37,492 nt of DNA from Deinococcus phoenicis (lineage in GTDB: Bacteria > Deinococcota > Deinococci > Deinococcales > Deinococcaceae), in the NCBI RefSeq assembly GCF_000599865.1, contig NZ_JHAC01000067.1:1-37492 (forward strand), written 5' to 3'. A program made the position numbers and the translations under genes. The notes below the pieces were generated by a model. That model saw only the letters and a program-made list of their open reading frames with translations. It was not told the origin of the DNA and did not search any database. Positions 1-14,211 of this stretch are shown piece by piece. How positions within the stretch are numbered: the first letter of the stretch is position 1; every line of letters begins with the position of its first letter.

Positions 1-33
<33 letters not shown>

Positions 34-36
34 TTC

Positions 37-67
37 CCCCCACCTTCTCAGAAGGTGGGGGCCTTTT
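37..67 (+). terminator. Rho-independent terminator of tRNA-Gly
   Basis: A perfect 11-bp stem (CCCCCACCTTC / GAAGGTGGGGG) with a 3-nt TCA loop is followed by CCTTTT. It lies 5 nt after the encoded CCA, so it ends the tRNA transcript. Confidence 0.9.
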
Positions 68-107
68 ACGTATGTCTTGCTTTCCACTCTTCAAAACAGC
101 AATCTAA

Positions 108-1349
<1,242 letters not shown>

Positions 1350-1466
1350 GATCAGGGGCCTGCAAAAGCGGAACGTCATCCTCCGGCTGGAGATTGTGGG
1401 GTAAGGCGTCCGGAAAAAAGCAGCATGTTTAAGCTACGCTGACTGTCGCCGGATCAGACTCGTCGT

Positions 1467-1498
1467 CTCCAGTGCCTTCTGGAGCCTCTTCACGTTTT
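1467..1498 (+). terminator. Weak terminator-like hairpin after tgt
   Basis: CTCCAG (1467-1472) and CTGGAG (1479-1484) form a 6-bp stem with a 6-nt loop. A pyrimidine-rich stretch ending in GTTTT follows. It is a modest candidate for the end of the tgt transcript. The rest of 1350-1550 shows nothing else recognisable. Confidence 0.3.
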
Positions 1499-1544
1499 AA
1501 TCAGAAACGGGACGCAGGGACTGGATGAGACCTCTTTAACGACA

Positions 1545-1585
<41 letters not shown>

Positions 1586-1647
1586 CTTGATCTGACCTTT
1601 CCGGAGCCATAGGCAGCGGGGGTCAGGTTGCGCGGAAGAACGCGGAA

Positions 1648-1692
<45 letters not shown>

Positions 1693-1741
1693 CAACTCTA
1701 GTGCCGGAAGTGTTTCGGACGCGCGACGCTTTGGGGGTTTT

Positions 1742-4591
<2,850 letters not shown>

Positions 4592-4607
4592 ACCGCTATG
4601 GTTTGTG

Positions 4608-4633
4608 GAGGCCCTTCGGGGCCTCTTTTTCTG
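4608..4633 (+). terminator. Terminator of slpA
   Basis: GAGGCCC (4608-4614) pairs with GGGCCTC (4619-4625) across a TTCG tetraloop, followed by TTTTTC. It lies 16 nt after the slpA stop. Confidence 0.92.
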
Positions 4634-4643
4634 TTTGGCAGAT

Positions 4644-4649
4644 TAGAAT
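4644..4649 (+). promoter_or_regulatory. -10 box of leaderless ppaC
   Basis: TAGAAT ends 6 nt before the ATG at 4656. Transcription would start at or within 1-2 nt of the A of the ATG, and no Shine-Dalgarno is present. The preceding gene ends in a strong terminator, so ppaC needs its own promoter. No convincing -35 is visible. Confidence 0.65.
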
Positions 4650-4655
4650 CCCGTC

Positions 4656-5624
<969 letters not shown>

Positions 5625-5642
5625 GCGTCCACAGATGCGGCG

Positions 5643-5675
5643 GAAGGCTGGGGAGAGTTTCCCCGGCCTTCTTTT
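5643..5675 (+). terminator. Terminator of ppaC
   Basis: GAAGGC-T-GGGGA (5643-5654) pairs with TCCCC-G-GCCTTC (5660-5671), 12 bp including one G-T pair, with loop GAGTT and a TTTT tail. Confidence 0.9.
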
Positions 5676-5711
5676 CTGCGTTCCGGCCTCTGTGTTCCTG
5701 ACGGCTGCGCC

Positions 5712-5717
5712 TATGCT
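5712..5717 (+). promoter_or_regulatory. -10 box of leaderless folC
   Basis: TATGCT ends 6 nt before the ATG at 5724, with no Shine-Dalgarno between them. It lies just after the ppaC terminator. Confidence 0.6.
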
Positions 5718-5723
5718 GCGGCC

Positions 5724-6968
5724 ATGACGGAACTGGATTGGTTGTTCGCGCGGCAACGTTTCGGGGTGCATCCGGGTCTGGGGCGGGTGCGGGCGCTCCT
5801 GGCTCGGCTGGCCGATCCCCAGGAGGCCTTCCAGACCGTTCTGGTGGGGGGGACCAACGGGAAGGGCAGCACGGCGGCGACGTTGGCCGGCATGTTGACG
5901 GCGGGCGCAGAACGCACCGGCCTCTTTACCAGTCCGCACCTGACCCGCTTCTCGGAGCGGTTTGTGGTGGACGGCCAGGAGGTGCCGGGGGAGAGGGTTC
6001 TGGATGCACTGCACCGGGTACGACCGCAGGCCGAGAGGGTGGAGGCTTCCTTCTTCGAGATCGTGACGGCGCTGGGCTGCCTGCTGTTCGCGGAGGCGGG
6101 TGTGACCACTGCCGTGATGGAAGTCGGGCTGGGGGGACGGCTGGACGCGACCAACGCCCTCGATCCGGCGCTGAGCGTCATCACGAACGTCGCGCTGGAC
6201 CACACTGGGGTTCTGGGCGGGACGCGGGAGGCCATCGCGCAGGAGAAAGCAGGCATCCTGCGGGCGGGCCGTCCAGCCGTGACCGGGGTGTCGGCGGGTC
6301 TCCTCCCCCTGCTGGAGACGAGGGAAGCCGACCTGTGGGCACTGGGCCGTGAGGTGCAGCTGGAAGCCGCGCCGCTCGGCTGGGCCGGCTGGGATGTGCG
6401 GGTGCGGGTGCCGGGGACGGTCCTGCCCTTCCACACGCCGCTGCTGGGCGCCCACGGGGCACGCAACGCGGCGCTGGCTGCCGCTGCCGCCCACCGCCTG
6501 GGGGTGGGCCAGGCGGCGCTCCAGGCGGGGGCGGCGGGTGTGCGCTGGCCGGGACGGCTGGAAGTGTTGCCCTGGCGCGGGGGGCGCGTGCTGCTGGACG
6601 GCGCGCACAACCCCGACGGGGCCGGGGCGCTCGCGGAGGCGCTGCGCGGTCTGGGCGTGGAGCGCCTTCCCATTGTGTTCGGTGCGGCGGCCGACAAGGA
6701 CGTGGCGGGGGTGGCCGGGGCGCTGCGTCCCGTCGCGTCGGAGGTGATCCTGACGCGCGCCCTCCTCAGTCCGCGTGCCGCCGATCCCGCCTCGCTCGCG
6801 CCTTATTTTGAGGGGCTGCCGGTAAGACTCGCGGACACGCCTGCCGCCGCCCTCGCGCTGCTGCCACCTGAGGGCCTCGCCGCCGTGTGCGGCAGCCTGT
6901 ACCTGCTGGGAGAGGTGCGGCCCCTGCTGCTCGGGGAGGCGGCGGAGGGGCGGGAGCGCTGGCAGTAA
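5724..6968 (+). CDS. folC: Folylpolyglutamate synthase / dihydrofolate synthase
   Basis: ATP-dependent ligase of the Mur-ligase fold. It adds glutamate to dihydropteroate and/or to tetrahydrofolates in the cytosol. Among its 414 residues the P-loop GTNGKGS lies at 43-49. It is followed by TSPHLTRFSERF, where folate binds, and by the E-x-G-L-G-GRLDATN motif (VGLGGRLDATN). The Mur-type ITNVALDHTGVLG motif and LLDGAHNPDG, which opens the C-terminal domain, complete the family pattern. Whether it carries both activities or only one cannot be decided from sequence. The next gene starts 81 bp downstream with its own promoter. Confidence 0.96.
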   Translation: MTELDWLFARQRFGVHPGLGRVRALLARLADPQEAFQTVLVGGTNGKGSTAATLAGMLTAGAERTGLFTSPHLTRFSERFVVDGQEVPGERVLDALHRVRPQAERVEASFFEIVTALGCLLFAEAGVTTAVMEVGLGGRLDATNALDPALSVITNVALDHTGVLGGTREAIAQEKAGILRAGRPAVTGVSAGLLPLLETREADLWALGREVQLEAAPLGWAGWDVRVRVPGTVLPFHTPLLGAHGARNAALAAAAAHRLGVGQAALQAGAAGVRWPGRLEVLPWRGGRVLLDGAHNPDGAGALAEALRGLGVERLPIVFGAAADKDVAGVAGALRPVASEVILTRALLSPRAADPASLAPYFEGLPVRLADTPAAALALLPPEGLAAVCGSLYLLGEVRPLLLGEAAEGRERWQ

Positions 6969-7037
6969 TTCCCGTTGCACCCGGGCGAGTGGTCTCTGGG
7001 CCGAATGACGTATTTCATTGCCCCCCTGGGGGGACGC

Positions 7038-7043
7038 TAGGCT
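7038..7043 (+). promoter_or_regulatory. -10 box of leaderless M32 carboxypeptidase gene
   Basis: TAGGCT ends 6 nt before the ATG at 7050. Just upstream is a perfect C6-T-G6 palindrome (7021-7033) that would overlap the region between -35 and -10. TTGCCC at 7018-7023 is only 14 bp from the -10, too close to be a standard -35. Confidence 0.6.
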
Positions 7044-7049
7044 GCGCGC

Positions 7050-8549
<1,500 letters not shown>

Positions 8550-8562
8550 GAGGCCAAAAGCC

Positions 8563-8598
8563 AGGGCAGAGGCCTTTTCCCGGCGCTCTGCCCTCTTT
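8563..8598 (+). terminator. Terminator between converging genes
   Basis: AGGGCAGAG (8563-8571) pairs with CTCTGCCCT (8586-8594) across a 14-nt loop, followed by CTTT. The T tract is short. It serves the M32 gene and may also act on the converging minus-strand gene. Confidence 0.6.
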
Positions 8599-8622
8599 GC
8601 CCGCTGTTCCCGGCCGCTGCGG

Positions 8623-8874
8623 TTAGACCGCCTGCTTCCGCTCTGCCTGGGTAATCAGGTAGGCGCGGGCGGCCCCGAGCCAGGTCTGGGCCAGGGCGCT
8701 GTGGGGGTGCTGGCGGTCGCGCAACGCGCTCAGGCCTACGCTGAGATGCCGCTCGATGCGGCGGACGGCGCCCATGCCCCCCTCGTTCTCGGCCTCGATC
8801 AGGGTATTCAGAACGGTGGTGGGATGTACGGAGCCGGTGCGGATGCTCTCAGCGATGATGTCCAGTGCGCGCAT
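8623..8874 (-). CDS. Small protein of unknown function, divergent from ddrO
   Basis: The product is 83 residues (MRALDIIAESIRTGSVHPTT... ending AERKQAV). I do not recognise the family. It is probably all-helical and soluble, with no signal peptide, membrane segment or cysteine. The internal ATG at 8874 was chosen over an upstream ATG at 8979: GGAGG sits 8 nt before it, and the predicted promoter (8942-8970) lies inside the longer reading. Its promoter region is shared with the divergent ddrO, so it may be a DdrO-associated gene; that is inference from position only. Confidence 0.7.
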   Translation of the reverse strand: MRALDIIAESIRTGSVHPTTVLNTLIEAENEGGMGAVRRIERHLSVGLSALRDRQHPHSALAQTWLGAARAYLITQAERKQAV

Positions 8875-8941
8875 GGCTGGCCCTCCTGCGGGCGGAAGAT
8901 GAAAAACGACGTGATCGGGATCAACCGTTGCTTTGAGGACG

Positions 8942-8970
8942 AGAGTAGCAGAGTCTCTTGGGGGTAGCAA
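8942..8970 (-). promoter_or_regulatory. Promoter of the small gene at 8623-8874
   Basis: On the minus strand TTGCTA (8970-8965) is followed after 17 bp by TACTCT (8947-8942), preceded by TG one base upstream (extended -10). The leader would be about 60 nt. Confidence 0.6.
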
Positions 8971-8986
8971 GAAGAGCAAGGCTTTA

Positions 8987-9002
8987 TTCTGTATTGACCG
9001 TA
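8987..9002. promoter_or_regulatory. Candidate RDRM-type DdrO operator
   Basis: TTCTGTATTGACCGTA resembles the 17-bp radiation/desiccation response motif (recalled consensus TTATGTCATTGACATAA). The core ATTGAC matches, the left arm TTCTGT differs at one base, and one base is missing from the left half. It overlaps the -35 of the ddrO promoter, where bound repressor would block RNA polymerase. ddrO is known to be autoregulated through such a site in D. radiodurans and D. deserti. The match was judged by eye. Confidence 0.6.
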
Positions 9003-9022
9003 CCGGGGGGTGGTGTTACACT
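8994..9022 (+). promoter_or_regulatory. Promoter of ddrO
   Basis: TTGACC (8994-8999) and TACACT (9017-9022) are separated by exactly 17 bp. The transcript would carry a leader of about 110 nt ending in a perfect Shine-Dalgarno (AAGGAGGTGA, 9128-9137) 3 nt before the ATG. Both contrast with the leaderless genes nearby. Confidence 0.8.
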
Positions 9023-9140
9023 CCGATCAAGGGTGGCGGATTCTGCCGAGAGGCAAGCGCATCCCCAGGCGGCACGCACGCCCCGGCCCGGAAAACGGGC
9101 AGGAACGGGTGAGGTGACGCCGCAGCCAAGGAGGTGAAAC

Positions 9141-9530
<390 letters not shown>

Positions 9531-9544
9531 GCGCTTTTCAATCA

Positions 9545-9578
9545 CGGCGGGCCGGAACATGCAGTCTCCGGCCCGCCG
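9545..9578. terminator. Strong hairpin between converging genes
   Basis: A perfect 12-bp stem (CGGCGGGCCGGA / TCCGGCCCGCCG) with a 10-nt loop lies 14 nt after the ddrO stop and 15 nt after the end of the converging minus-strand gene. There is no T tract on either strand, so termination is plausible but not classic. Confidence 0.5.
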
Positions 9579-9593
9579 TCCTCCTGTCCCGCC

Positions 9594-11186
9594 TTACGGC
9601 GGGGTCACGCTCTGCTCTTCCCGCCCGGTCCGGGTCAGCAGCAGGGTGCCCGTTCCCCAGGCCCCACCCACCAGCGCGCAGGTCAGAGCCAGCGGGGGCA
9701 CGCTCAGGCTCGCGGCGACGGCCCCCAGCCCGAGCAGGGCGCCCACGGCGTCCGGGACGGGCAGCCGCAGGCGGTAGGCCAGGGCGCGGCCCACATCATA
9801 GGCACTGACACTCAGGCCGGTGGCGACCAGCAGCAGCGCGAAGGCGCAGGCCAGCAGGGCGGGCACCAGCAGCCCCGCCAGCGCCAGCGCCAGCGCCGGA
9901 CCGATCAGAACGGCCAGCGCCAGCACGCCCAGCGCGAGGGTGCGCAGCGGGGCGTGCCGCTGCCGCCGCGCGAGCATCGGGGCGGCCCCGGCCACGAACA
10001 GCAGCAGCAGCATGCCGCCCGTCAGCACGACAAACACCCGGCTCCAGGCCGCGCCGCCCAGCCACCCCAGCAGGGGCCGGAAGGCCGAGGCGGTCGCCAG
10101 GCTCAGGCCCGCCGGGGGCGCGGTCTGGAGGGCCGTCACGTCGCCGGGCGCATGGCCCAGCAGGGTATTGACACGCCCCGTGACGCTGGCGTGGGGATCG
10201 CGCCGCACGTCGCCGAACAGCGTGATGACCTCACCCTGCACCCGCGCGTCTGGGGCCAGGGTGACGTTGCCACCGACGGCGATCACGTTGCCCGCCACCT
10301 GGCCATGAACGGTCACGTCCTGACCCACCGTGATCCCGCTGCGCCCGAAGGCCTCATAGAGGGGGGGCAGCGTCAGGACAGCGGACAGCGCGAAGGCGCC
10401 CGCCCCGACCCGCTGCATTGCCGGGGTGGGCCGCCAGGCGATCAGGAAACTCACGGTCAGCAGCAGCACCAGCCCGATGCCCGCCAGGGGTGAGACCTGC
10501 GCCACCAGCGTCTGCAAGACGGTCGCCCCCGCCGCCAGGTTGGGCCACGCACTCGTGACCCCCAGCAGCGTCAGGCCGGTCAGCAGCCCCGCCACCAGCA
10601 GCAGGGGCGCGGGATTGTGCCGGGGCGCAGGGGGGAGGGCCGGCGGAACACCCCCCGACTCCCGCGCGATCCGGGCGGCTAGTGGCCCCGCCAGCGGAGC
10701 CGGGAGAGGAGGGGCAGGCTGCTCCAGCCGCGCGGCCCAGCCCACTTCAGACGCCACGGTGGCGGCGAGGCTGCGCGGCAGGACGGGGGGGGACCCCAGC
10801 CAGGCAGACGCCCTCACCTCTCCCGCCACGTCTGCCGCCACGCTGCGGGGCAGGGGGGGAACAGCCGCCCGGGTCAGCTGCCGGTTCACCCCCACCGCCG
10901 AGGCGACCTGTGCCGCCACCGGGGAAGGGAGGGGGGGAGGCGTCAGGGCCGCCAGGCGAGCACCCCACGCGATCTCCGTGGCGGCCTCTTCTGCCAGGCT
11001 GCGGGGCAAGGCAGGGGGCGGCAGTGCGGCGAGAGACGCCGCTGCGTGGGCCAGTTGCTGCCGCGCCTGCGTAAAGGCGGGGTCCTGCTCCAGCGCCGCC
11101 AGCTGCGCCCGCTCGGCCGCGGTGAGGTCACCGTCTGCCTCGCGGTGCAGCAGATTCAGCCAGGATTCACCCCACTTCGCGCCCAT
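9594..11186 (-). CDS. Membrane protein with anti-sigma-like N-terminus, LP-repeats and bactofilin-like segment
   Basis: A 530-residue protein, function unknown. The first ~55 residues (LLHREADGDLTAAERAQLAALEQDP) resemble the cytosolic start of zinc-finger anti-sigma factors but lack the Cys ligands. Residues about 56-178 hold five repeats of 24-26 residues built on LP-x-(S/P)-(L/V)-A...VA.EV...A.L, with LP at 60, 86, 112, 137 and 161. Two membrane segments follow (about 193-212, 233-250). A segment of short beta repeats comes next (ITVGQDVTVHGQVAGNVIAV..., about 285-345), similar to bactofilin/polymer-forming domains. The C-terminus has four or five further membrane segments. AAGGA precedes the ATG. 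It is the last gene of an operon after moaC (53-bp gap). No sigma factor gene is in the window. Confidence 0.8.
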   Translation of the reverse strand: MGAKWGESWLNLLHREADGDLTAAERAQLAALEQDPAFTQARQQLAHAAASLAALPPPALPRSLAEEAATEIAWGARLAALTPPPLPSPVAAQVASAVGVNRQLTRAAVPPLPRSVAADVAGEVRASAWLGSPPVLPRSLAATVASEVGWAARLEQPAPPLPAPLAGPLAARIARESGGVPPALPPAPRHNPAPLLLVAGLLTGLTLLGVTSAWPNLAAGATVLQTLVAQVSPLAGIGLVLLLTVSFLIAWRPTPAMQRVGAGAFALSAVLTLPPLYEAFGRSGITVGQDVTVHGQVAGNVIAVGGNVTLAPDARVQGEVITLFGDVRRDPHASVTGRVNTLLGHAPGDVTALQTAPPAGLSLATASAFRPLLGWLGGAAWSRVFVVLTGGMLLLLFVAGAAPMLARRQRHAPLRTLALGVLALAVLIGPALALALAGLLVPALLACAFALLLVATGLSVSAYDVGRALAYRLRLPVPDAVGALLGLGAVAASLSVPPLALTCALVGGAWGTGTLLLTRTGREEQSVTPP

Positions 11187-11239
11187 ACGTTCCTTCTACG
11201 TTAAAGGGAGTCGGAAAGTTCCCGGCCCAGCCCTGGGGC

Positions 11240-11728
11240 CTAGCCGCCCTGTGCGGCGTAATCGCCGCTCTTGCCGCCCGTTTTGGCGAGCAGGCGGATG
11301 CCGGTGATCTCGATGGCCTTGCTCGCCGCCTTGAGCATGTCGTACACGTTCAGCGCGGCCACCGTCACGGCGCTCAGGGCTTCCATCTCCACCCCCGTCG
11401 GGGCCGTGGTCCGCACGGTCGCCACGATCCGCACGCCCGCGTCCTCCAGGGTGACCTGAACATCGGCCCCGGTCACCGGAATCGGGTGACACAGCAGAAT
11501 CAGGTCGGCCGTGCGCTTGCTGCCCGCCAGACCCGCCAGCCGGGCGACGGTCAGCGGGTCCCCCTTGGGGTTGGTCCCCGCCTCCAGCGCCGCCCGGGCC
11601 TCCGCCGGAAGCCGCACCCAGCCCTCGGCGGTCGCCGTGCGGACCGTCGGCACTTTGCCGGTTACGTCCACCATGCGGGGCAGGCCGTCCCGGAAGTGGG
11701 TCAGCGCGGGGGGCGTCGTTTCCGCCAC
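11240..11728 (-). CDS. moaC: Cyclic pyranopterin monophosphate synthase
   Basis: Second step of molybdenum cofactor synthesis: converts 3',8-cyclo-7,8-dihydro-GTP (MoaA product) into cyclic pyranopterin monophosphate. It is 162 residues, normal for the family. Conserved blocks are visible: [12 protein letters not shown] at the start, NPKGDPL (K55), [17 protein letters not shown], and [24 protein letters not shown] with D130 and K133 matching the E. coli catalytic Asp/Lys pair. The start is GTG at 11728, with GGAGG 8-9 nt upstream, and the stop of the preceding DUF177 gene ends 2 nt before it, so translation is likely coupled. No other moa/moe genes are in the window. Confidence 0.96.
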   Translation of the reverse strand: MAETTPPALTHFRDGLPRMVDVTGKVPTVRTATAEGWVRLPAEARAALEAGTNPKGDPLTVARLAGLAGSKRTADLILLCHPIPVTGADVQVTLEDAGVRIVATVRTTAPTGVEMEALSAVTVAALNVYDMLKAASKAIEITGIRLLAKTGGKSGDYAAQGG

Positions 11729-11730
11729 CC

Positions 11731-12333
11731 TCAGTCCTCCGGAAGCTTCAGGTCACGCAGCCCCGCGAAGGGGTTCTGCTTGGCGTGGACAGTGCCCCCC
11801 GGCGTACCGAGTTCGTCGTCGATCTCCTCGACCGGCACCTGGGCCATGTGTTCGCACGGTCCCTCGTTCAGGTCGTGACCGCAGACCTGGCACAGGCCCT
11901 GGCAGTCGGGCGCGTGCAGCACGCTCAGCGGGGCGGCCAGCAGCGTGGTTTCGGCCAGGTAGTCGCTCAGGTCCAGGTCCGGGTCACCGAAAACCAGCAC
12001 TTCCTCGCCCGTCTCGGCTTCCTCCAGATAGGGCGTGTTCACCGACGGCTCGTAGCGCATCAGGGTGCCCAGCGTCAGGTCCAGGGGCACCTCCACGTCC
12101 CGCAGGCAGCGGGCGCAGTCGAGGATCAAGGTCGGCTCGAAGCTCCCCTGGAGATACATCTCGTTGCCCCCCAGGGCATTGACGGCGACTTCAAAGGGGG
12201 CGGGGCGGGCAAAGCGCAGCGTCTGCCGGGTGCCGCCCTGTTCGTAGGTGAGGTGGTCGAGTTCGCCCTCTGCCTGCGCGTCCGAGGACGTCCGCAGCAG
12301 CGAACCCAGATGAATACGGGGCGTATCGGTCAT
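11731..12333 (-). CDS. DUF177 / YceD-like protein
   Basis: YceD/DUF177 family, 200 residues, linked in other bacteria to large-subunit ribosomal RNA or ribosome assembly; the exact role is not settled. Two Cys pairs suggest metal binding: C73-x2-C76 (DCARC) and C144, C148, C151, C160 ([17 protein letters not shown]). The C-terminal NPFAGL motif is typical. In many genomes this gene precedes rpmF; here it heads an operon with moaC. I chose the ATG at 12333 rather than an in-frame upstream one at 12381: a TATCAT box sits 6 nt before it, making the transcript leaderless. Confidence 0.88.
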   Translation of the reverse strand: MTDTPRIHLGSLLRTSSDAQAEGELDHLTYEQGGTRQTLRFARPAPFEVAVNALGGNEMYLQGSFEPTLILDCARCLRDVEVPLDLTLGTLMRYEPSVNTPYLEEAETGEEVLVFGDPDLDLSDYLAETTLLAAPLSVLHAPDCQGLCQVCGHDLNEGPCEHMAQVPVEEIDDELGTPGGTVHAKQNPFAGLRDLKLPED

Positions 12334-12339
12334 CTGCCC

Positions 12340-12345
12340 ATGATA
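12340..12345 (-). promoter_or_regulatory. -10 box of leaderless DUF177-moaC operon
   Basis: On the minus strand TATCAT ends 6 nt before the ATG at 12333, with no room for a Shine-Dalgarno after a normal start site. Confidence 0.65.
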
Positions 12346-12398
12346 GGCCCCCACGCTTCCGGGGACCGGGCAACAGCGCACGGTCAGGCCAGGTTTCG

Positions 12399-12814
12399 TC
12401 AGGCCGAATGGGCCGCCAGCCAGGCCAGGACCTCCGCCGCATTGCGGTCAGGCGGAAACACCGGGTAAAAGACGTGTTCGACCACGCCGCCGCGCAGGAT
12501 CAGGGTGACGCGCCGCAGCAGGGTCTGTCTCTCCATCTCGAAGGTCGGGAGGCGGAGCGCCCCCGCCAGCCGCAGCCCGGCATCCGACAGCAGCGGGAAG
12601 GGGAGGTGCAGCCGTTCGGCGGCCTCCTGCTGGGCGGCCGTGTCCTGCGTACTCAGGCCGAACACCCGCGCGCGCCGTCCTCAGCGAGGTCCACCGCTTC
12701 GCCCGCCGTGCTCGGAAGTGGGAGCGGAGGCAGCCTCAGCCCCCGCAGGTGCGCGCAGGCCCCGTCGTCGCCCGGGACAGGGAGGTCAGGCGGGAGGGAG
12801 GTGAACTCGGTCAT
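12399..12814 (-). pseudogene. Peroxiredoxin (AhpC/TSA-like), disrupted by an internal deletion
   Basis: The ATG at 12814 overlaps the stop of the upstream nucleotidylyltransferase (ATGA). The first 47 codons read like the start of a peroxiredoxin (LPPDLPVPGDDGA..HLRGLRLP..LPSTAGEAVDLA) and then hit TGA near 12671. The downstream part continues in another frame as RVFGLSTQDTAAQQEAAERLHLPFPLLSD...EHVFYPVFPP, ending at 12399. The block between VDLA and GARVFG is missing. In intact relatives it holds the YPRTG segment and the catalytic cysteine (GC-TPQSC region). A single out-of-frame deletion of roughly 55-60 codons explains this. The downstream part alone has no catalytic Cys. A sequencing or assembly error is a less likely alternative, because whole conserved blocks are gone. 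Confidence 0.8.
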
Positions 12815-13869
12815 GCCAGTTCGACCACGCTGGCGTCCGAGAGGGTGAGCTTGTGGGTGCGCGGCACCTTGCGCCCGCCGCGCACCTGGGCACGCACGCC
12901 GATCAGGCAGTCCTGGAGCCGGGTATTCAGATTCTCGATGCACGCCTCGGCGTCCACGACGCTGTGTTCCACCTCGGCGTGCCGGACCACACTGTCGCGG
13001 CCAATGCTGGTGAATGGCCCGATATAAGCGTCCTCGATCACCACGCCCTCGCCCAGCAGCACCGGCCCCACGATCTTGCTGCGAACCACCTGCGCCGACG
13101 CGGGAATGATGACCCGGCCCGTGATCTGCGACTCGCCGATCTCCCCCTGCACGTCCGCGTCGATCTGTTCCAGGAGCAGGCGGTTGGCGTCGAGCAGATC
13201 GCTGGGCCGGCCCGTATCCTTCCACCAGCCGCAGACCCGTTGCCCCAGCACTGTCCGGCCCCGCTCGATCAGGCCCTGAATCGCGTCGGTGATCTCGTAC
13301 TCGCCGCGTGCCGAGGGCGGCATGCCCTCCAGTACGCCGAACACCTCGGGGGTGAAGCAGTACAGGCCCGCCACCGCGAGGTTGCTGGGGGGCACTTTGG
13401 GTTTCTCGACCAGGCGCGTGATGCGCTCGCCGTCCAGCTCCGCCACGCCAAAAGCGGTGGGGTCCGGTACCTCGACCAGGGCGATCACGGCGGCGGGGCG
13501 CTCGCGGCCAAAGCGCTCGATAAAGGGAGAGACGCCATGCTCGAACAGGTTGTCCCCCAGATACACGCAGAAGTCGTCCTGCCCGGCCCAGTCCCGCGCC
13601 GTCAGGACCGCGTGGCCCAGCCCGAGCTGCTCATGCTGGTTGATCAGGGTGACCTGGGCCTCGGGCACCTGCTCCAGCGTGTGGGCGATTTCATCCCGCG
13701 TCGCGTCCGACACGATGATGGCCACCTCGCTGATCCCGGCGGCCAGCAGGGTCCTGAGGGCGTGAACGATGATGGGGGCGCCCGCGACCGGGAGAACCGG
13801 CTTTGGACGGGTATAGGTCAGGGGACGCAGGCGGGTGCCCAGACCTGCGGCGGGGATGATGGCTTTCAT
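12811..13869 (-). CDS. Sugar-1-phosphate nucleotidylyltransferase, RmlA long form
   Basis: Probable glucose-1-phosphate thymidylyltransferase, which makes an NDP-glucose from NTP and sugar-1-phosphate in the cytosol. The 352 residues comprise a nucleotidyltransferase domain and a C-terminal left-handed beta-helix. The nucleotide-binding signature [20 protein letters not shown] is at about 9-28. YLGDNLF (metal Asp), [10 protein letters not shown] and WWKDTGRP follow. Hexapeptide-like repeats ([34 protein letters not shown]) fill the C-terminus. The long form resembles StrD-type enzymes of antibiotic sugar pathways. The ATG at 13869 was chosen because the signature starts there (MKAIIPAAG) and TAGAAT lies 7 nt upstream. 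It diverges from the manC operon and is coupled to a broken peroxiredoxin. Confidence 0.9.
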   Translation of the reverse strand: MKAIIPAAGLGTRLRPLTYTRPKPVLPVAGAPIIVHALRTLLAAGISEVAIIVSDATRDEIAHTLEQVPEAQVTLINQHEQLGLGHAVLTARDWAGQDDFCVYLGDNLFEHGVSPFIERFGRERPAAVIALVEVPDPTAFGVAELDGERITRLVEKPKVPPSNLAVAGLYCFTPEVFGVLEGMPPSARGEYEITDAIQGLIERGRTVLGQRVCGWWKDTGRPSDLLDANRLLLEQIDADVQGEIGESQITGRVIIPASAQVVRSKIVGPVLLGEGVVIEDAYIGPFTSIGRDSVVRHAEVEHSVVDAEACIENLNTRLQDCLIGVRAQVRGGRKVPRTHKLTLSDASVVELA

Positions 13870-13876
13870 TGGGCGT

Positions 13877-13882
13877 ATTCTA
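13877..13882 (-). promoter_or_regulatory. -10 box of leaderless RmlA-like gene
   Basis: On the minus strand TAGAAT ends 7 nt before the ATG at 13869. TTTATG 16 bp further upstream is at best a weak -35. Confidence 0.6.
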
Positions 13883-13918
13883 GGAACATTCCACAGCTCA
13901 TAAAGTTGAACGCCCTTT

Positions 13919-13963
13919 ACCGAGAGGCCCAGGACCGAGAGGCCCAGTACCGAGAGTTTCAGG
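13919..13963. repeat. 15-bp tandem repeat, three copies
   Basis: Unit ACCGAGAGGCCCAGG (13919-13933), ACCGAGAGGCCCAGT (13934-13948) and the diverged ACCGAGAGTTTCAGG (13949-13963). It lies between the divergent RmlA-like and manC promoters. Being a multiple of three it can be read through as a repeated LSVLG peptide, but the gene start lies downstream of it. Confidence 0.85.
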
Positions 13964-14064
13964 TCGCCGGTCGGCAGGATGCTCGGGAGGCCAGCCGGAG
14001 GCGCCCGGCCAGCGGTGGGCTTTCCCGAAGGACGACCGCCCCCAGCCTGCTCACACCGAGAGGG

Positions 14065-14070
14065 TAAACT
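14065..14070 (+). promoter_or_regulatory. Candidate -10 of the manC operon
   Basis: TAAACT lies 45 nt before the 31-codon leader ORF. No matching -35 is visible, so this is tentative. The rest of the divergent intergenic region (13883-14115) holds only the 15-bp tandem repeat. Confidence 0.35.
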
Positions 14071-14115
14071 GAGAACGCGAGGAGGGAATCTTTCCCCCTT
14101 ACCACTGGAGTTTTC

Positions 14116-14211
14116 ATGGTTCAGCAATCATCAATGCAGGTGGGCGGCGTGCCCCACCCCGTCGGCGGGAACCTGCGGCACAAGGCTGCCCGGGCCGGGG
14201 TGCAGGCGTGA
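14116..14211 (+). CDS. 31-residue leader peptide or small protein coupled to manC
   Basis: ATG at 14116 follows GGAG at 5-6 nt. The product ([18 protein letters not shown]..., ending RAGVQA) has no recognised family, no signal peptide and no amino-acid run typical of attenuators. Its stop TGA (14209-14211) overlaps the GTG start of manC (14208), so ribosomes finishing it could start manC. manC has no obvious Shine-Dalgarno of its own, which supports translation of this ORF. It could also be the remnant of a longer gene. Confidence 0.5.
   Translation: MVQQSSMQVGGVPHPVGGNLRHKAARAGVQA

Noticed and set aside
7018..7043. Full -35/-10 promoter for the M32 gene
   Set aside because: TTGCCC and TAGGCT are only 14 bp apart, too short for a standard spacer; only the -10 is annotated.
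13919..13963. CRISPR-like array
   Set aside because: The 15-bp units are directly adjacent with no spacers and no cas genes are present.
13870..14127. N-terminal extension of the RmlA-like protein through the 15-bp repeats
   Set aside because: The family signature begins exactly at the ATG at 13869 and a -10 box lies 7 nt upstream of it, so the extension would not be transcribed.
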